Assembly (NCBI GenBank): GCA_018257865.1
Contig: JAEUBA010000080.1
Coordinates: forward strand, 1 to 64,000
From: Stereocaulon alpinum
Taxonomy: Eukaryota > Ascomycota > Lecanoromycetes > Lecanorales > Stereocaulaceae
DNA length: 64,000 bases
Direction: 5' to 3'
Below, in pieces: positions 23,056 to 34,630 of the stretch (position 1 is its first letter; every line of letters begins with the position of its first letter). Under the pieces are notes generated by a model. That model ran no database searches. It was not told the origin of the DNA and was given only the letters and a program-made list of their open reading frames with translations. The position numbers and the translations under genes were made by a program.

Positions 23056-24707
23056 ATGGCGCCACCCACTACAAAGACCTTCTACGACGTCCTCGGAGTC
23101 GAAAGGCATGCTCAAAAATCAGAGATCAAGCTAGCTTACAAGAAACTGGCACTGCAATGTCATCCGGACAAGAACCATGGCACACGTAATGCTGTTGCAG
23201 ACTTTCAAGAGGTTAGTGATGGCAGCATCTGCTCTATTCTAGACCTGTATCCTGACTTTTGAAGCTCGGGGAAGCCTACAAGGTTCTCTCAGACGACAAT
23301 CAAAGGATCCTATATGACAGAGAACTTCCGAAAGCGGTTGCTCCGCCTTTTGGGGATACCAATCACAAAAAATCAGCTGACGACGCATTGCGTCAAGCTA
23401 GTGAAATGCTCCGTGAGACGTCAGAGATGCTGCGCAAAGAACGCGAGAAGATCAAAGCAGCGGAGTTGAAGAGGAAGCAGGAAGCAAAAGACAGGGAAAG
23501 AAAGAAAGCGGCTGAAGACAAGAAAAGAGAACGAGAAGCACTGGACAAAGCGGCTACGAAGGCAGAAACTATGAGAGCAAGTGTGGCTGAGACGTTGAGG
23601 AGAGAGAGAGAGACTAGAGAGAATGAAATCATAGCGAAAGAAGCCGAGAAGATCAAGAAGCAACGAGGAAAGAAGGAGCCAGTAGCAGCTCATCAAGCGA
23701 AGAACAATGTGGCGAAAGCAGAGCAAGAATGGATCCTAAAGATCGAAGGAAAGATCAAGGTGATACTGACGATGAAGTCGAACATTCATAACCTTGAAGA
23801 CCTCATGTGGCTACTGGAGAAGAACGATTGCCTGATTGCGAGCATAGAACGTGATATGGAAGGAAGAGCTAGGAACAGCACGACCGTGTGGGGACGAAGC
23901 CTGGAATGTCTGGAAGAGGAAAATGATAGCGCACGCAAGGACAGGCTGATGCAAATTATGGGCTTGAAGTTGCAACTAGAGCAGGACAGGAAGGAGCTGA
24001 AGAACACTGAGGCCGAGTATGCGCTACAGCTAAGCCAGGAAAGTCAGGAACGCCAGAAGGCTGCGAGGAGGATCGAGGGGGAGACGAGAGATATGAACAG
24101 TGCGGCGCAAGAGAAAGTCAGACTCAAGGGAAAATGGAAGGAAGAGACCGAGAAACAAGAGAGGCTGGCTGAGGGCATGGGGGCGTTGCGTCACGCACTT
24201 GGGAGGGCAGTCTGGGCAGACCGAGAATATGAGGAAATGAGACGACAGAGGCAGATATCTAATGAGCGAAAGGAACAACGGGAAAAGAACATGAAGTTGG
24301 AAGCGGAAGAGAAGGAGCGGAAAGAGCAGGAAGCAGTAAAGAAGCATGCCGATCAAGAAAGGAAAGAGAAGGAGCTGCAGGAGCGTCGACTAGAGGAGCT
24401 CAACAAGCCAAAACCGAATGCCGGTAACAAACCATTCGCCACCGTCAATATAGCCAATGGCGCGGCCTACTATGAAAGCATGTCAGTCGTCGATGATTGG
24501 CAACCCGCGCCAGCGACGAGGGCAGCCTGGAAGAAATATGGCAGGTGCTGTGCCATCACTCAACGTGGAATCCAGTGCACGAAAACTCTCAATTGCAATC
24601 ATCATCGCTGTATGGACCCGGCATGCAGACATCCATGGAATCATACTGCTCACGATGGATCAGTAGCAATTGCTTCCAAGAGGATTGCCTCAAATGGAAC
24701 GGTGTAA
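23056..24707 (+). CDS. J-domain (DnaJ/HSP40) coiled-coil protein
   Basis: Two exons: 23056-23211 and 23265-24707, joined over a 53-bp intron (GTTAGT...GAAG), giving 532 residues. The join is required because the J domain continues across it: residues 8-70 give FYDVLGV, YKKLALQCHPDKN (HPD at 36-38, the motif that stimulates Hsp70 ATPase), then LGEAYKVLSD.....YD. Residues ~90-430 are almost wholly charged (Lys/Glu/Arg) coiled coil. The C-terminus (~485-520) is Cys/His-rich (CCAIT, GIQCTK, CNHHRCMDPACRHPWNH), perhaps a small metal-binding module. No Gly/Phe linker or DnaJ zinc finger is present, so it is a type III (class C) J protein. The likely role is as an Hsp70 co-chaperone with a specialised tether; client unknown. 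Start is ATG in a good context (gccATGg). Confidence 0.9.
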
Positions 24708-26855
24708 GCATGGCCGAGAGGCACCAGGGTTAGCTGAATCGGCGACTGACATTTTCTAGCTCGAGCTGAAAAGCTACCGGCAGTGCCACTGCTCCTCTAA
24801 ATCTCGGAATAGCACACTTTTAGAATCCCTGCTCTTCTAACCGTGTAAGTGATCAATCTAACTCATATATTTCTTTGCGACCAGACTCTGTATGCTCTGC
24901 TCGAGGCATCACAGACCATGAGTTCGAGGGGCCATCGATGTCGACAGTGTTTATGACGATCATGTCTGCGTTGCTTGTCCTGGGGATGCGCGGGAGTCAG
25001 AGGTGGATTGGTTTCGGTAGGAAGGCGTCCAGGAACAGGCACTGTATGGGGCAAAAGGACAATGGTGTTGACACGTGGAGCAAATGTGGAAGTTTTTCCT
25101 TTCATCATCCGAGCTGGTAGACTTGAAAGGAGTCAATTGCAAGCTACTCGGTATTTGTCGTCTGCAAATTACAGGCAAAAGGTAGTCATGTAGAACTCCG
25201 CTCAAGACACCATTGTTATGACAACCCCATTTGTAGACAGTCTTTTTAGCCCTCCACTACATCACACCATGGTGTCCATCGGTCGCGTTCATCCTCTAGC
25301 AGCAGCACTCGCAGCACTCAAAGCAAGCGAGACCGGCGCATCTATTATCATCATCAGCACCCAGTCATTACCTGAAACGGGATATCATCAAGTGTAGACA
25401 TACAGCCCGCAACAAACATCCTCCTTCTCCCCCCCACCACGAAGACTCACAGTCATCGGCTCCTGCGGCTTCTATGACGTGAAGCACAACACCATTAGCC
25501 TGAAGACCCTAAACAGAGAAGCTTTGCGGCAGGAAATGGATGACACTCTTGGCTCTTGAGCTTGGTATTTGATGCCAAGAGGCCAAGACCTTGGTGTGGG
25601 GATGTGGGGCGATGGACTTACGGGCTGCTCGTCGACGGAGCGGGCAGCGTCGGCTGGGGAGGAAGCGGTCATTTGTTGGGTTGGGAGGGGTTGGCTGATT
25701 TCGGAAGGCATGTTGGAGACTCTTGTGTGTGGTTTGGTGATTGGTGTTGATGGTTTGAGAAGGCTGTGGATGTTGTTGTGGAGGTTCGAAGGAGGATGGA
25801 GAGGAGTGAGCGGTAGATAGGGAGGCTGGTTGTACACCCTTCACCTGATTGATTGCAGGAGTACTTAGTGCATGCCCCGTTTAGGGTTCACAGCCCGGAC
25901 TCCCTATGCCCGTGCCACTATAATTTTAGCACGCCGATCTGAGAATCAGGGCAGGTTTTATGGGCGCTAGGATACGTGAAGGGTCTCCTCCAACCAATCC
26001 AGCACCTGCTCTGAAGCCAATGCGTCTGCTATGTAAAACCCTGTTTGAGAACGTAATGGCAAACAGGGAAACAGACCACTAACAAGCTCCCGTCCTTGTC
26101 GGCTGCATGAGGCGCAGATATTGTGCTGTTTGAGCTTGAAACGGATCACCACCTTCAGGAAATGCGCCACAACAGCCGATCCCCGCAGTCCGTCTCCCGC
26201 CCTGGATACTCAGCCCCTCAAGCTCCACCCCTCCACATGTGACAATCACCATCATCCCTCGTTCTCAGGACGCTTGAAGAGCGATGCTCATCCAATCCTT
26301 GCCGTGCCCGGCGAGTGAGCCTAAAGCTCCGAACCCTACGCTACAGCCAGGCACTGTGGCTTAGAAGACTATGGTAAAGAGGATGCTATGATACACTCTA
26401 TAGGGGCCGAGTGTAGTATCAATTTTGCTACAAGCTTAGCCAAACCTGGGACCAATGTCATCGACGCTTGGCTGAGCAGAACGGCTCCGCCACAGATCGC
26501 AGCACCCCCACTCGACCATCCGCCGTGCGGGAGTAGATGTCTACGAAGAGCGGCGTGGATCCATCAATTACCGGAAATTAGAGCAAACAGGGCAAAGCGG
26601 TAGGAAGGCTCAAAGGAGGCGGAGAATGCCTGAGGCTCAGAAGTCATACACAAGGCTTGAAATACCACCTTGGCACTCCGTATTTTGTCTCGTATGTTCG
26701 ACATAATTCACATGGTCCACTTATGCATATTATCCTCGCGAACACAGCATTACTGTGGAGCTCGATATGAGCTTAGTATGACAAGCTTTGTACATGCTAA
26801 CACAAATCTGCTCAAATGATGCTGTGACTCAAAGGAACGAGGCAAATTCAGGCTT
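24708..26855. other. Intergenic, no confident gene
   Basis: Overlapping frames on both strands. The best candidate is a minus-strand frame ending at 25472 with a possible start near 25710 (MPSEISQPLPTQQM...), low-complexity and Ser/Pro-rich; without a clear second exon I do not call it. Remaining frames in 25940-26640 show nothing recognisable. Confidence 0.45.
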
Positions 26856-29560
26856 TTGCATGTGACTCAACCAGCCGGTGGGTATTTAAACATTCTTCTC
26901 TCCCACACAATTCTTCTTTCTTCAATACTCTTTCCTTTGCTCAAACACTTCGATCCTAGACGCATGGCTGTATCACGGACCTCCTTCTTACCGCATCGGC
27001 ATCGGCATCAACATCTTTTACGACATTATGGCTTTTGGGAACCTTGAATAATGCATGACTCGACACAATAGTAATATTTCAACATTTGCTTGACACTTCC
27101 GCCACCACAGCAACATTTTTCGAATATCTACGACTTTGAAAATCTTTAATGCTCGCCCGACTTGACGCATACCGCACCCATCAAACATCCCATTCACGAC
27201 ATCAACATTCGCATTGTATGGAAATACAACACAACAGCTATTGAATAGATCTTCGCATTTGATGAATTCACAAGTCTGCGGACAATAGGAACCTTATCAA
27301 CATAACCGACTATGACTTCGTCATCTTTTGTCTTACAGCACAACAACATCTAAGAACCCCACAGCCTGGGGAAGAGTATTCGCTGGCGATATTCATAGCT
27401 TACTCACGGACTCTACGAAGCTTGTGGACCTGAACCTTTGCAAATCTTCATCCTTGATCTGACGACATTACAACGCTTGGGAACCTTGCAGCTTTGTGAA
27501 GTCATTTCTATGGATGACTCTGGAACCTGTTTACGGAGCCGAGGGGGCCTTGCCAACTTGAACCTTCAGCGACTCGTCATCCTCGATATCGGGACCCGAA
27601 ACTCTATCAGGACCTTATAACGAAATATACCTGCGGCTCCGTCTTTTGTGAATGCCTGCGGGCGTAGGAAACCATACTGACTTACTAACTACAAACTTTT
27701 CCTCGACATGATTTTCCTCGACATGACGACAGAACAATACTTGGGAACATTGTAGCTTTTGACACATTATTATTGAATTGTCGAACTTGGTCTGCGGACT
27801 CTTCGAGCTGTTAATAAAGACATGGACTTCAACTACGAAATGCAAGCTAATTCGACTATCGCCCTTGGTCGTTTGAAACTCTATGAACCTCATCGACATT
27901 CATTTGAGGCCTCAGTATATGCATGTATACCTCTATAGAACGTCGTCCTTATCCTACGGGGTCTGTTATATGCAGAGCCTCTTTACCTCGCGACACTTCG
28001 CTCTTCAACAATGCCGTCTTCGAGGCCAACGTTATGAACACCTAGATCTTCGACACTCTAGTACTCAAAATCTTGATACTCGACACTGATATGCGACGTT
28101 AGGAACCTCTACACTGTGGCTTTCGATGTTACTCCTTCTTCTTCACTACTACCCTATCACTCTTCATCTTCATCTTCTTCAATTCTTCTATTGCTCTTTT
28201 CGATCTTTAGCGTCATCATTGTCAGTCACTCGCTCCGTTCCTATCATCTGAGGAACCGTCAACAATGTCTCCCTAATGATTGGACAACTCGACCTCCCAG
28301 CCGCAGCGAAACCAGCATCGAATCACCATCTTTATTACGAATAATTGATTAGAATTGAGCCAACTGCTTCCAGACGCGTTCAACATTATAAGATCTCAAC
28401 ACTGAAATCCTTCAACAGCTGGAATCTGATACAAATGGAACCTTCAATGATTTGGAACCTCGAATAGCTGGAAGTGTTCGACACATGGACCTCGCAAATT
28501 GTGGAAAATGGGATGCTCGAATCGCCTCAGTAGCTGAGACCGTGTCACAGCCTCGGAACCATACCGCTCTTCGAATCTGTGAATCCGCAGCCTTGGAAAT
28601 ATGGAACCTATCTATATGCTAGTATTGAACGCCTAAACGAAACCTTAGGAACCCTTCGAACATGGCAAAGCTTCACCGATTTCGACCTTTATCAATCAAG
28701 CTGATCATCTGCAACATCGTTGGACCCTTGGAACCTCCAACAGCCGACTCAATCTCTAACTTTGTATGGGCACAAACCCGACTGACGACGATCTCAACAC
28801 GCCTGTGACATTCGAACGATCCAATAGTTGGAACCAATAACAAAATGCAGGGACCAGATTCGATTGACGACAAGCCCTAATATATATGATATACCTATAT
28901 CTTCTAAGAGTGATTCAATAGCTGGAACCATGCCGACTTTAACGAATTGATGACTATAACGGATTGATGACTATAACGGATTGATGACTGCAACGAAGTA
29001 ATGACTGCAACGAAGTAATGACTGCAACGAATTGACGACTCTAATGAAATGATGACACTGAACATAATCGATCATAAAGGCAACACACATATATTTTTTA
29101 AACCTCTCACTAGCAGGTACCAATGATGAATTGAAGAAACTAGAACCGAGGACTCGACTTGGTACACTTGGAACACTAGCACCTTGGAACCTAGAGGCAA
29201 CCGGGACCTAACAGCGAATATACCATATAATGCGAGGAACCGTACCATCTCGGCCTAGCCACCACAGGAATCTGGAAGCTCACGACCTTGGATAATACTT
29301 TATTATTTCCATGTTCTGCTTTCTGCATTTAACTGCTCTTTACTTCGTCTGTACTTTTACATTCTGTACCTCTGCTTTTTCAGTACCTCTACATCATCTT
29401 GCATCGTCACACCTCATCATTCCACTCCTGCTTACAAACACAACCCTTTTCCCACACACCTCTTTCCTTGTGTCGTTGTCATGGGCCATGTCTCTTTCCT
29501 TCCTTTCCCCTCTCGCGAAATCATGTTGATGCTAGGCGGCCCCATTGTACTATCTATTAT
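26856..29560. repeat. Non-coding region with dispersed GGAACC and CGAC motifs
   Basis: About 2.5 kb without any frame that looks like protein. Its last kilobase holds eleven GGAACC hexamers on the plus strand (for example at 28437, 28453, 28555, 28603, 28648, 28730, 28831, 28923, 29186, 29236), usually as TGGAACCT or AGGAACC, and I noticed no GGTTCC in the same stretch. The first part (26950-28100) is instead rich in CGACA/CGACT and carries at least four more GGAACC. The pattern resembles a decayed satellite or a cluster of protein-binding sites; I cannot decide. Confidence 0.55.
28941..29059. repeat. 17-bp minisatellite, seven units
   Basis: Seven head-to-tail 17-mers of the form AACGAATTGATGACTAT, with variants (AACGGATTGATGACTAT, AACGAAGTAATGACTGC twice in succession, AACGAATTGACGACTCT, and a degenerate last unit). 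It lies inside the GGAACC-rich region. Confidence 0.9.
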
Positions 29561-30847
29561 ACATAGATCTACAAAGGGGTTTGTCTGCATCCTTTAGTTG
29601 TGCTAAAAACCTCCCTCCCCACATTCCCCAGCCCGTCCCATCACTTACTCCACTCTCCACTCTCCGATCCCCAGATCCCTAGGTATTCTCCCACCTAAAT
29701 ATTACCCCTAAAAACGCACTACCCAAACACCCATCCGCGACCCCCCACTTCGACATCCACATCCATATCAACAACCCATATCAACGTACCGTAACAACAC
29801 TCACTCTGCCCCAATCTCAACTCGTTCCTGTTCCACTATCACACTATCCACACCTAAGAAACTTACTCTAGATTTAAATGCCCATCCGTTACACTTTTCT
29901 GCTTAGATAGCGGATAAATAATGCGTTGGGTGTCCTGCTGTTATGAGTCAGAGTTAGAGTATTGGTTATGGTTATGCGATGGTGATGGTATTGGTTGATT
30001 GGGTTTCTTGGACGAGCTAGTACAGACCCTCTTTTGAAGTAACAAGACCCGTTTTTATCTTAGTTGGATCTGGATTTAGGGTGGGAGGATAGAACAGCGC
30101 GACCTCTTCAGCTTGAACATTGTTGAAGGATTGTCGAAGGATTGGGGATGTGCGGATGTAGGTGCGGGTGTAGGTGCAGGTGCTGCGTGTAAGAGGACTG
30201 ATACCGGATAAATGAGGAAGGTGTGTCTGGGGTCGTCTCCTTCCAATACAAGTATGAGATCAAATGAGGTATGGATATGGATATGGATATTGTGTGAGAA
30301 GTACGATATGGGATATACGATATAGATTAGATAGGACGGGGCGGGGCGGAGGTGATGCTTTCTTCTCGGAGGTTGGAGTCTTGTGCTTGTGCTTGTGTTT
30401 GTGTTTGTGTTTGTGTTTGTGCTTGTGCTTGTGTTTAGGTGCGGATTGTAAGCCCAGCTTATAAGGAGAAGAAGCTCCTTGTGGGAATTGTGGGGCGTTT
30501 TGCTTGGAGGGTTGAGGAGGGGTGGGGTTGTTGGGGTTGGATGGATGGTAAGGAGGTGTGTTCGCAATGTAAGATGTGCAGTGAGAGGGATGTTCCGAGT
30601 GTGTTGGGTTGGGGCGTGATGACATTGTCATCGCTCCAAGCTTTTTGCAGTGCTATAGGATGAAGCCATTGTTCAAGCAGACCGAACAGGAAGCCATAAC
30701 AGGTCGCTGTTGGATATATTAGACTTTCTGCATTCAGTAAGTACGGTAAGGTAAGGTAAGGTATATACAACCAAATCCCATCAACAAGCAAGCAAGGTAT
30801 CATTCGACAAGTAAGCAAGGTATATACAACCCCCCAATCTACCCACA
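29561..30847. other. Intergenic with low-complexity tracts
   Basis: Pyrimidine-rich sequence (29600-29860) is followed by simple repeats: a GGATAT-type tract near 30270-30292, the hexamer tract at 30381-30434, and GTAAG repeats near 30745-30765. Minus-strand frames here translate to Pro/Thr/Lys-His low complexity and are not convincing as proteins. Confidence 0.5.
30381..30434. repeat. TTGTGY hexanucleotide microsatellite
   Basis: Nine consecutive hexamers TTGTGC or TTGTGT. Read on the minus strand it makes a Lys-His run, which explains the long but doubtful minus-strand frames over it. Confidence 0.9.
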
Positions 30848-32948
30848 TCACGACCACCTAGCCCCATAGAAATCCACCCCATACGCCCGACACGCCTTCT
30901 CCCCCGTCTCAATAAACGCATTCGGCCCACTAAGATAAACCCACGTCCGCCCCTTCCCCTCCCCCTCACAAATCTCCGCAATAGATTTCTCCATATCAAG
31001 TCTTCCGTGCCCCGGGCCCGTTAAATGTGTTCGTACTTCCAAGCCTGGATTATCGTCTTCGTGGAAAAAGGGGAGCTTGATGTAGTCGTCTTCGCGGACG
31101 CTCCAGACTACTATGCAACGTTTCCAGGTATGCTTATCTCGAATTGGTAATTGGCAGCTGGGCCCGTCTTCGGCTGTGCTGAGGCGTTTCGCTGGTGGGC
31201 GGACGGTGGTGGCTTTTGCTTCGCGCTTGATAGCCTTCTCTTCCTTGACGAGTGTAGGTTTTGGTTCTTCGGGTTCGATTTTCGGCATCAGGCCTATGGC
31301 GATGGCTTGTTCGCGCGCCATGGCTGATTGGGCGCTGAAGGCGGCGGCGATGGCGATGGCGCCGCTGACGCCTGTGCCGGCGACGATGCAGATTACGGTG
31401 TTGTAGAAGCCCGGGTTGGCGGGGGTGAAGTAAGGTCCTTCGAGGCGGAGGGAGGTGTGGTAGATGCTGGAGAGGCGGCCGACTTGGCCTTCTGGGTCGT
31501 TCTCTTCATCGCGCGTGCGGGCTGGGGACATTCCTGTCTTTGGGTCGTCGTCGACTAGGCTGGCAAGTTTGCTGGTCCATTGCTTGCTTGACTTTTCTTC
31601 TCGGGGATGGTCGGTGTTGGGGACGAATGAGCGGGATGCTTTGGATTTGCGGAAGAGAAATTGTATCATTATTGTTTCCTCTGAAGATGAGGATGCGAGA
31701 ACTTTTCGCTCTGTTGAGCTGGGAGTGGCTACTTTTTTGGAGGCGAGGTGGGTGATGGTGGTGAATGGGTGAATTTCTCTAATGGATGATTCGGTGTGGT
31801 GGATGTGAAAGTGAGCGAGGGGTGAATAGCATGCGCAGCCGTCCAGGCGGCGGCGGGGAAGCGGTAATGTTAGGCTGGTAGTGGCGGTTAGTATGCCAAA
31901 GACGTTGCTTCGAGATGAGCGCTGCTTACCAAAACCATCCATTGCCGACCGCCTCCAGGCTGCTATCCATCTTCCCACTCAGCTCATAGAGTCGCATGCC
32001 CCAGTCCAATACCCACATAGCTAAACCTGGTGCTGTGCAGTAGAACATCGTACTGGCATGAAGGCATATGACGATGACGGCGACAATGGCTAATAGATGC
32101 GTAAAGTAAAAGAGGTTGAAATGCTTCTGCCGGATTGATGGGAATGTCGTAAAGAACATGGCGAGCATAATCAAGGATGTCACCAACCCGGTGAAGATGA
32201 GTGATGCCCTCCAAACTTCTAGTGATCCCCTCTCTCCTGGCCATACCTCATGGTAGAAGTATGTTGGGTTCAAGACGGGAAAGGTCAAGCGGAACAGGTC
32301 CGGATTCTTATTGAAGTCCCCAACCCAGGCAGTGTAGATGAGACCATGAAGGAGCACAGCTCCAAAGAGGACATAGGCCTGAATCATGTGGAAGGCATAC
32401 GTTGTCGAGTGGGAGAGCCTGAAGAATGATGATAGAGCACTGTTTCTGGCAACTGGAAGTAGTACCATGCCCATCGTCACGTCCGCATAATGCCCTGTCA
32501 GAGCGACAGCGGCAACGAGGTTATTGCCGGTGTATATCCCACCTGCCTCGCCTCTGGCGACGAAGTATTCCTGCACGCGCAGCCACCAGATCCCAGTGAT
32601 GATGCCATAGAGACTTAGTATCCAGAACGCAACCAAAGCACCACTGATGGTGAATGACTTTCTAACGACTGGTAATTGACCCTTGAATATCTGAAGCTGG
32701 AGTTTACGCCGTATGGATGGATGGAAGGCGCGCAGAGCCAATAATGTTACGGATATAGAGAGCCAGCAATACCAAACGACGACGTGGAGTCGCGCTTGCA
32801 GGGGAAACAATAGTTCGCCGCAAACACCTGCATAGCAATGACGATCAGATTGAAAAGTGAGACCGATGCTCAACGCGAAGGAGGCCACAAGGCTTCCTGC
32901 TAGGGGCCACAAGCAGGTCCTGGGGGTTATCCGTTTTATTTTGATCAT
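30848..32948 (-). CDS. Ferric/metalloreductase, FRE/NOX family
   Basis: Two exons: 32948-31930 and 31874-30848, across a 55-bp intron (GTAAGC, branch TACTAAC, CTACCAG), giving 681 residues. Exon 1 is the heme-binding membrane part with about seven hydrophobic helices and bis-His candidates (GHYADVTMG, HSTTYAFHMIQAY, LLHGLIY, FYFTHLLAI). Exon 2 is the cytosolic flavin/NAD(P)H part: IHPFTTI corresponds to the HPFT FAD motif, LRLEGPYF to the EGPYG loop, VAGTGVSGAIAI to the nucleotide-binding glycine loop, and VYLSGPNAF to the C-terminal CGP motif (Cys replaced by Ser). A Ser/Lys-rich insertion separates HPFT from EGPY. Family members reduce Fe(III)/Cu(II) or make superoxide at a membrane; the exact substrate cannot be read from sequence. 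Confidence 0.9.
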
Positions 32949-34630
32949 CGTGAAAATCCCTTCATGCTATCTTAGACACCGCTGGCAGGACGATCGGGTA
33001 CTGCATGGAGGATTGATGATGGGACATTGGACTTGAATTTACCATATTCTGGAAAGCAAGGGAACGATAGAACTAGATCAAATCACGGGGGGCGTCGTCT
33101 AGCGGCGGAGAAAGAAAGATCGAGGATCGGACTCTGCATATCCGCAGATGAAGTGTCTTGGACAAATCGAACATGTTAGACGCAAAGTAGACGTACTTAC
33201 GGAACAATGAGATTCCATCGAAGCCTGCCTAAAGACGATCCTTGTGCCTACCTGATATCGTTGCTATTTTACAGGATGACGATGCGTGAACAAGCATATT
33301 AGCGCACCACCACCAAAGAACGCAACGCGCTTCATCGTTAGTCCTGACAACGCAAATGTATAAAAGAGGTAATTGATCGCTCATTTTCTAACCTTGTTTG
33401 ATGCGCAGTTTGTTTTAGCCGTTCCGCAAGACCCCTAGGACGTTGGGGCTGCATGTCAAGTAAGGAAAGTGTTGCTGTCATTGGTCCTTGAAGCATGTCG
33501 AAGGAACTTTTATGAGCCAGTGGAATCGTACGGGGGGCCAAGCGAAGCGGGAGACAGATGTTCCGGATCCTTTAGTGTGGACTTAGACTCCATTGAGACG
33601 TTGATTGCAGTCGATGGCTTGCAACTATGACTAGTTAGGACGGCGTGGACGGCTACCTAGGAGGCCGTTGCCCAACGCAGTCAAGGGATGACATTAGTCA
33701 AGATATTTGCGTCAGAAGGGTTCAGGCGCATGGGAGACTTTGAGACTTTGAGGGGCGGGGCCGCGGGGGTCTCTAGTTCTACCTTAGGCTGGCCGGAGAA
33801 TGTTAGTCCCGGGGTCGACTAGCTGGGAACATCTCTTGAACCCTGTGACGCAAAACCCTACACCACGACTTTGTCAATGTACAAATGATTAGCTTTCGAC
33901 ATCAAGGAACCACTGCCAAACCCTACTATGTCTTCCACGTACGATACAAGCTAGCCCAAGACGGCCTGTGAGACTCTGGAAAGCCATGACCATACCTTTT
34001 TGTTGTCTCCTTGTGGATACTCCGTAAGAATCCGCTAAAGCGCTCGCGCAACGAGCTCCGGCCGACCTTTTTGGACCTCCTTTCTTGTGCGCGCTCAACA
34101 TCAAGCAGTCATAGCTCCTTGAATTCCGCCACCGCGACCTATGACAAGGCTGATGTTAGTATGAGTCAAGACGAAATATATCTACATGGTGGAGAAGAGA
34201 CCGAGCGAAAGCCGCGGGCTGAAGAGCCTTTGACCCTGTTGGCAGAAGAAGGGAACAATGTGACTCTCCCCTTGGAGGCGCGTAGGAGAGACTTCCTGCG
34301 ATGAGGTACCACGCGCCTCATGTTCCATATCTGAGCGTTGAATGGATCGTAAATAATGAGGGACACGGCCGCCTGGTACGGCAAAGTGCGCTGTGGACTT
34401 GGAAAGCAAGAATCGCTTGAAATATTCGCCGACCTCAGGATCAAACGCCGGAAAAGCAAAGCATATCTGTATGAGGACGAATGGAAGTTCCTTTAGACCG
34501 TTAAAAAGATAAATATCCTTGGACAACGCTGGCGCTTAGTTCGCAAGCGTTTTGAGTATATAATCGTGTACATGTAACGTGTCCATCGTCCAATCACCAT
34601 CTTATCCTCTACGCAGTTCTCTCTCAATCA
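32949..34630. other. Intergenic between divergent-side promoter of the reductase and the PTH11-like gene
   Basis: All frames are short and unrecognisable. The ~200 bp next to 32948 should contain the reductase promoter. Nothing else seen. Confidence 0.5.

Noticed and set aside
23393..24356. Long minus-strand frames inside the J-domain gene
   Set aside because: They mirror the Lys/Glu-rich coiled coil (giving Ser/Phe/Leu low complexity) and have no independent support.
25472..25837. Minus-strand Ser/Pro-rich frame, possible small gene
   Set aside because: No conserved block, signal peptide or convincing second exon; kept only as a note in the intergenic entry.
30260..30631. Minus-strand frame with a Lys-His repeat run
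   Set aside because: The repeat is the TTGTGY microsatellite read backwards; the rest is Pro/Thr/Ser low complexity without a domain.
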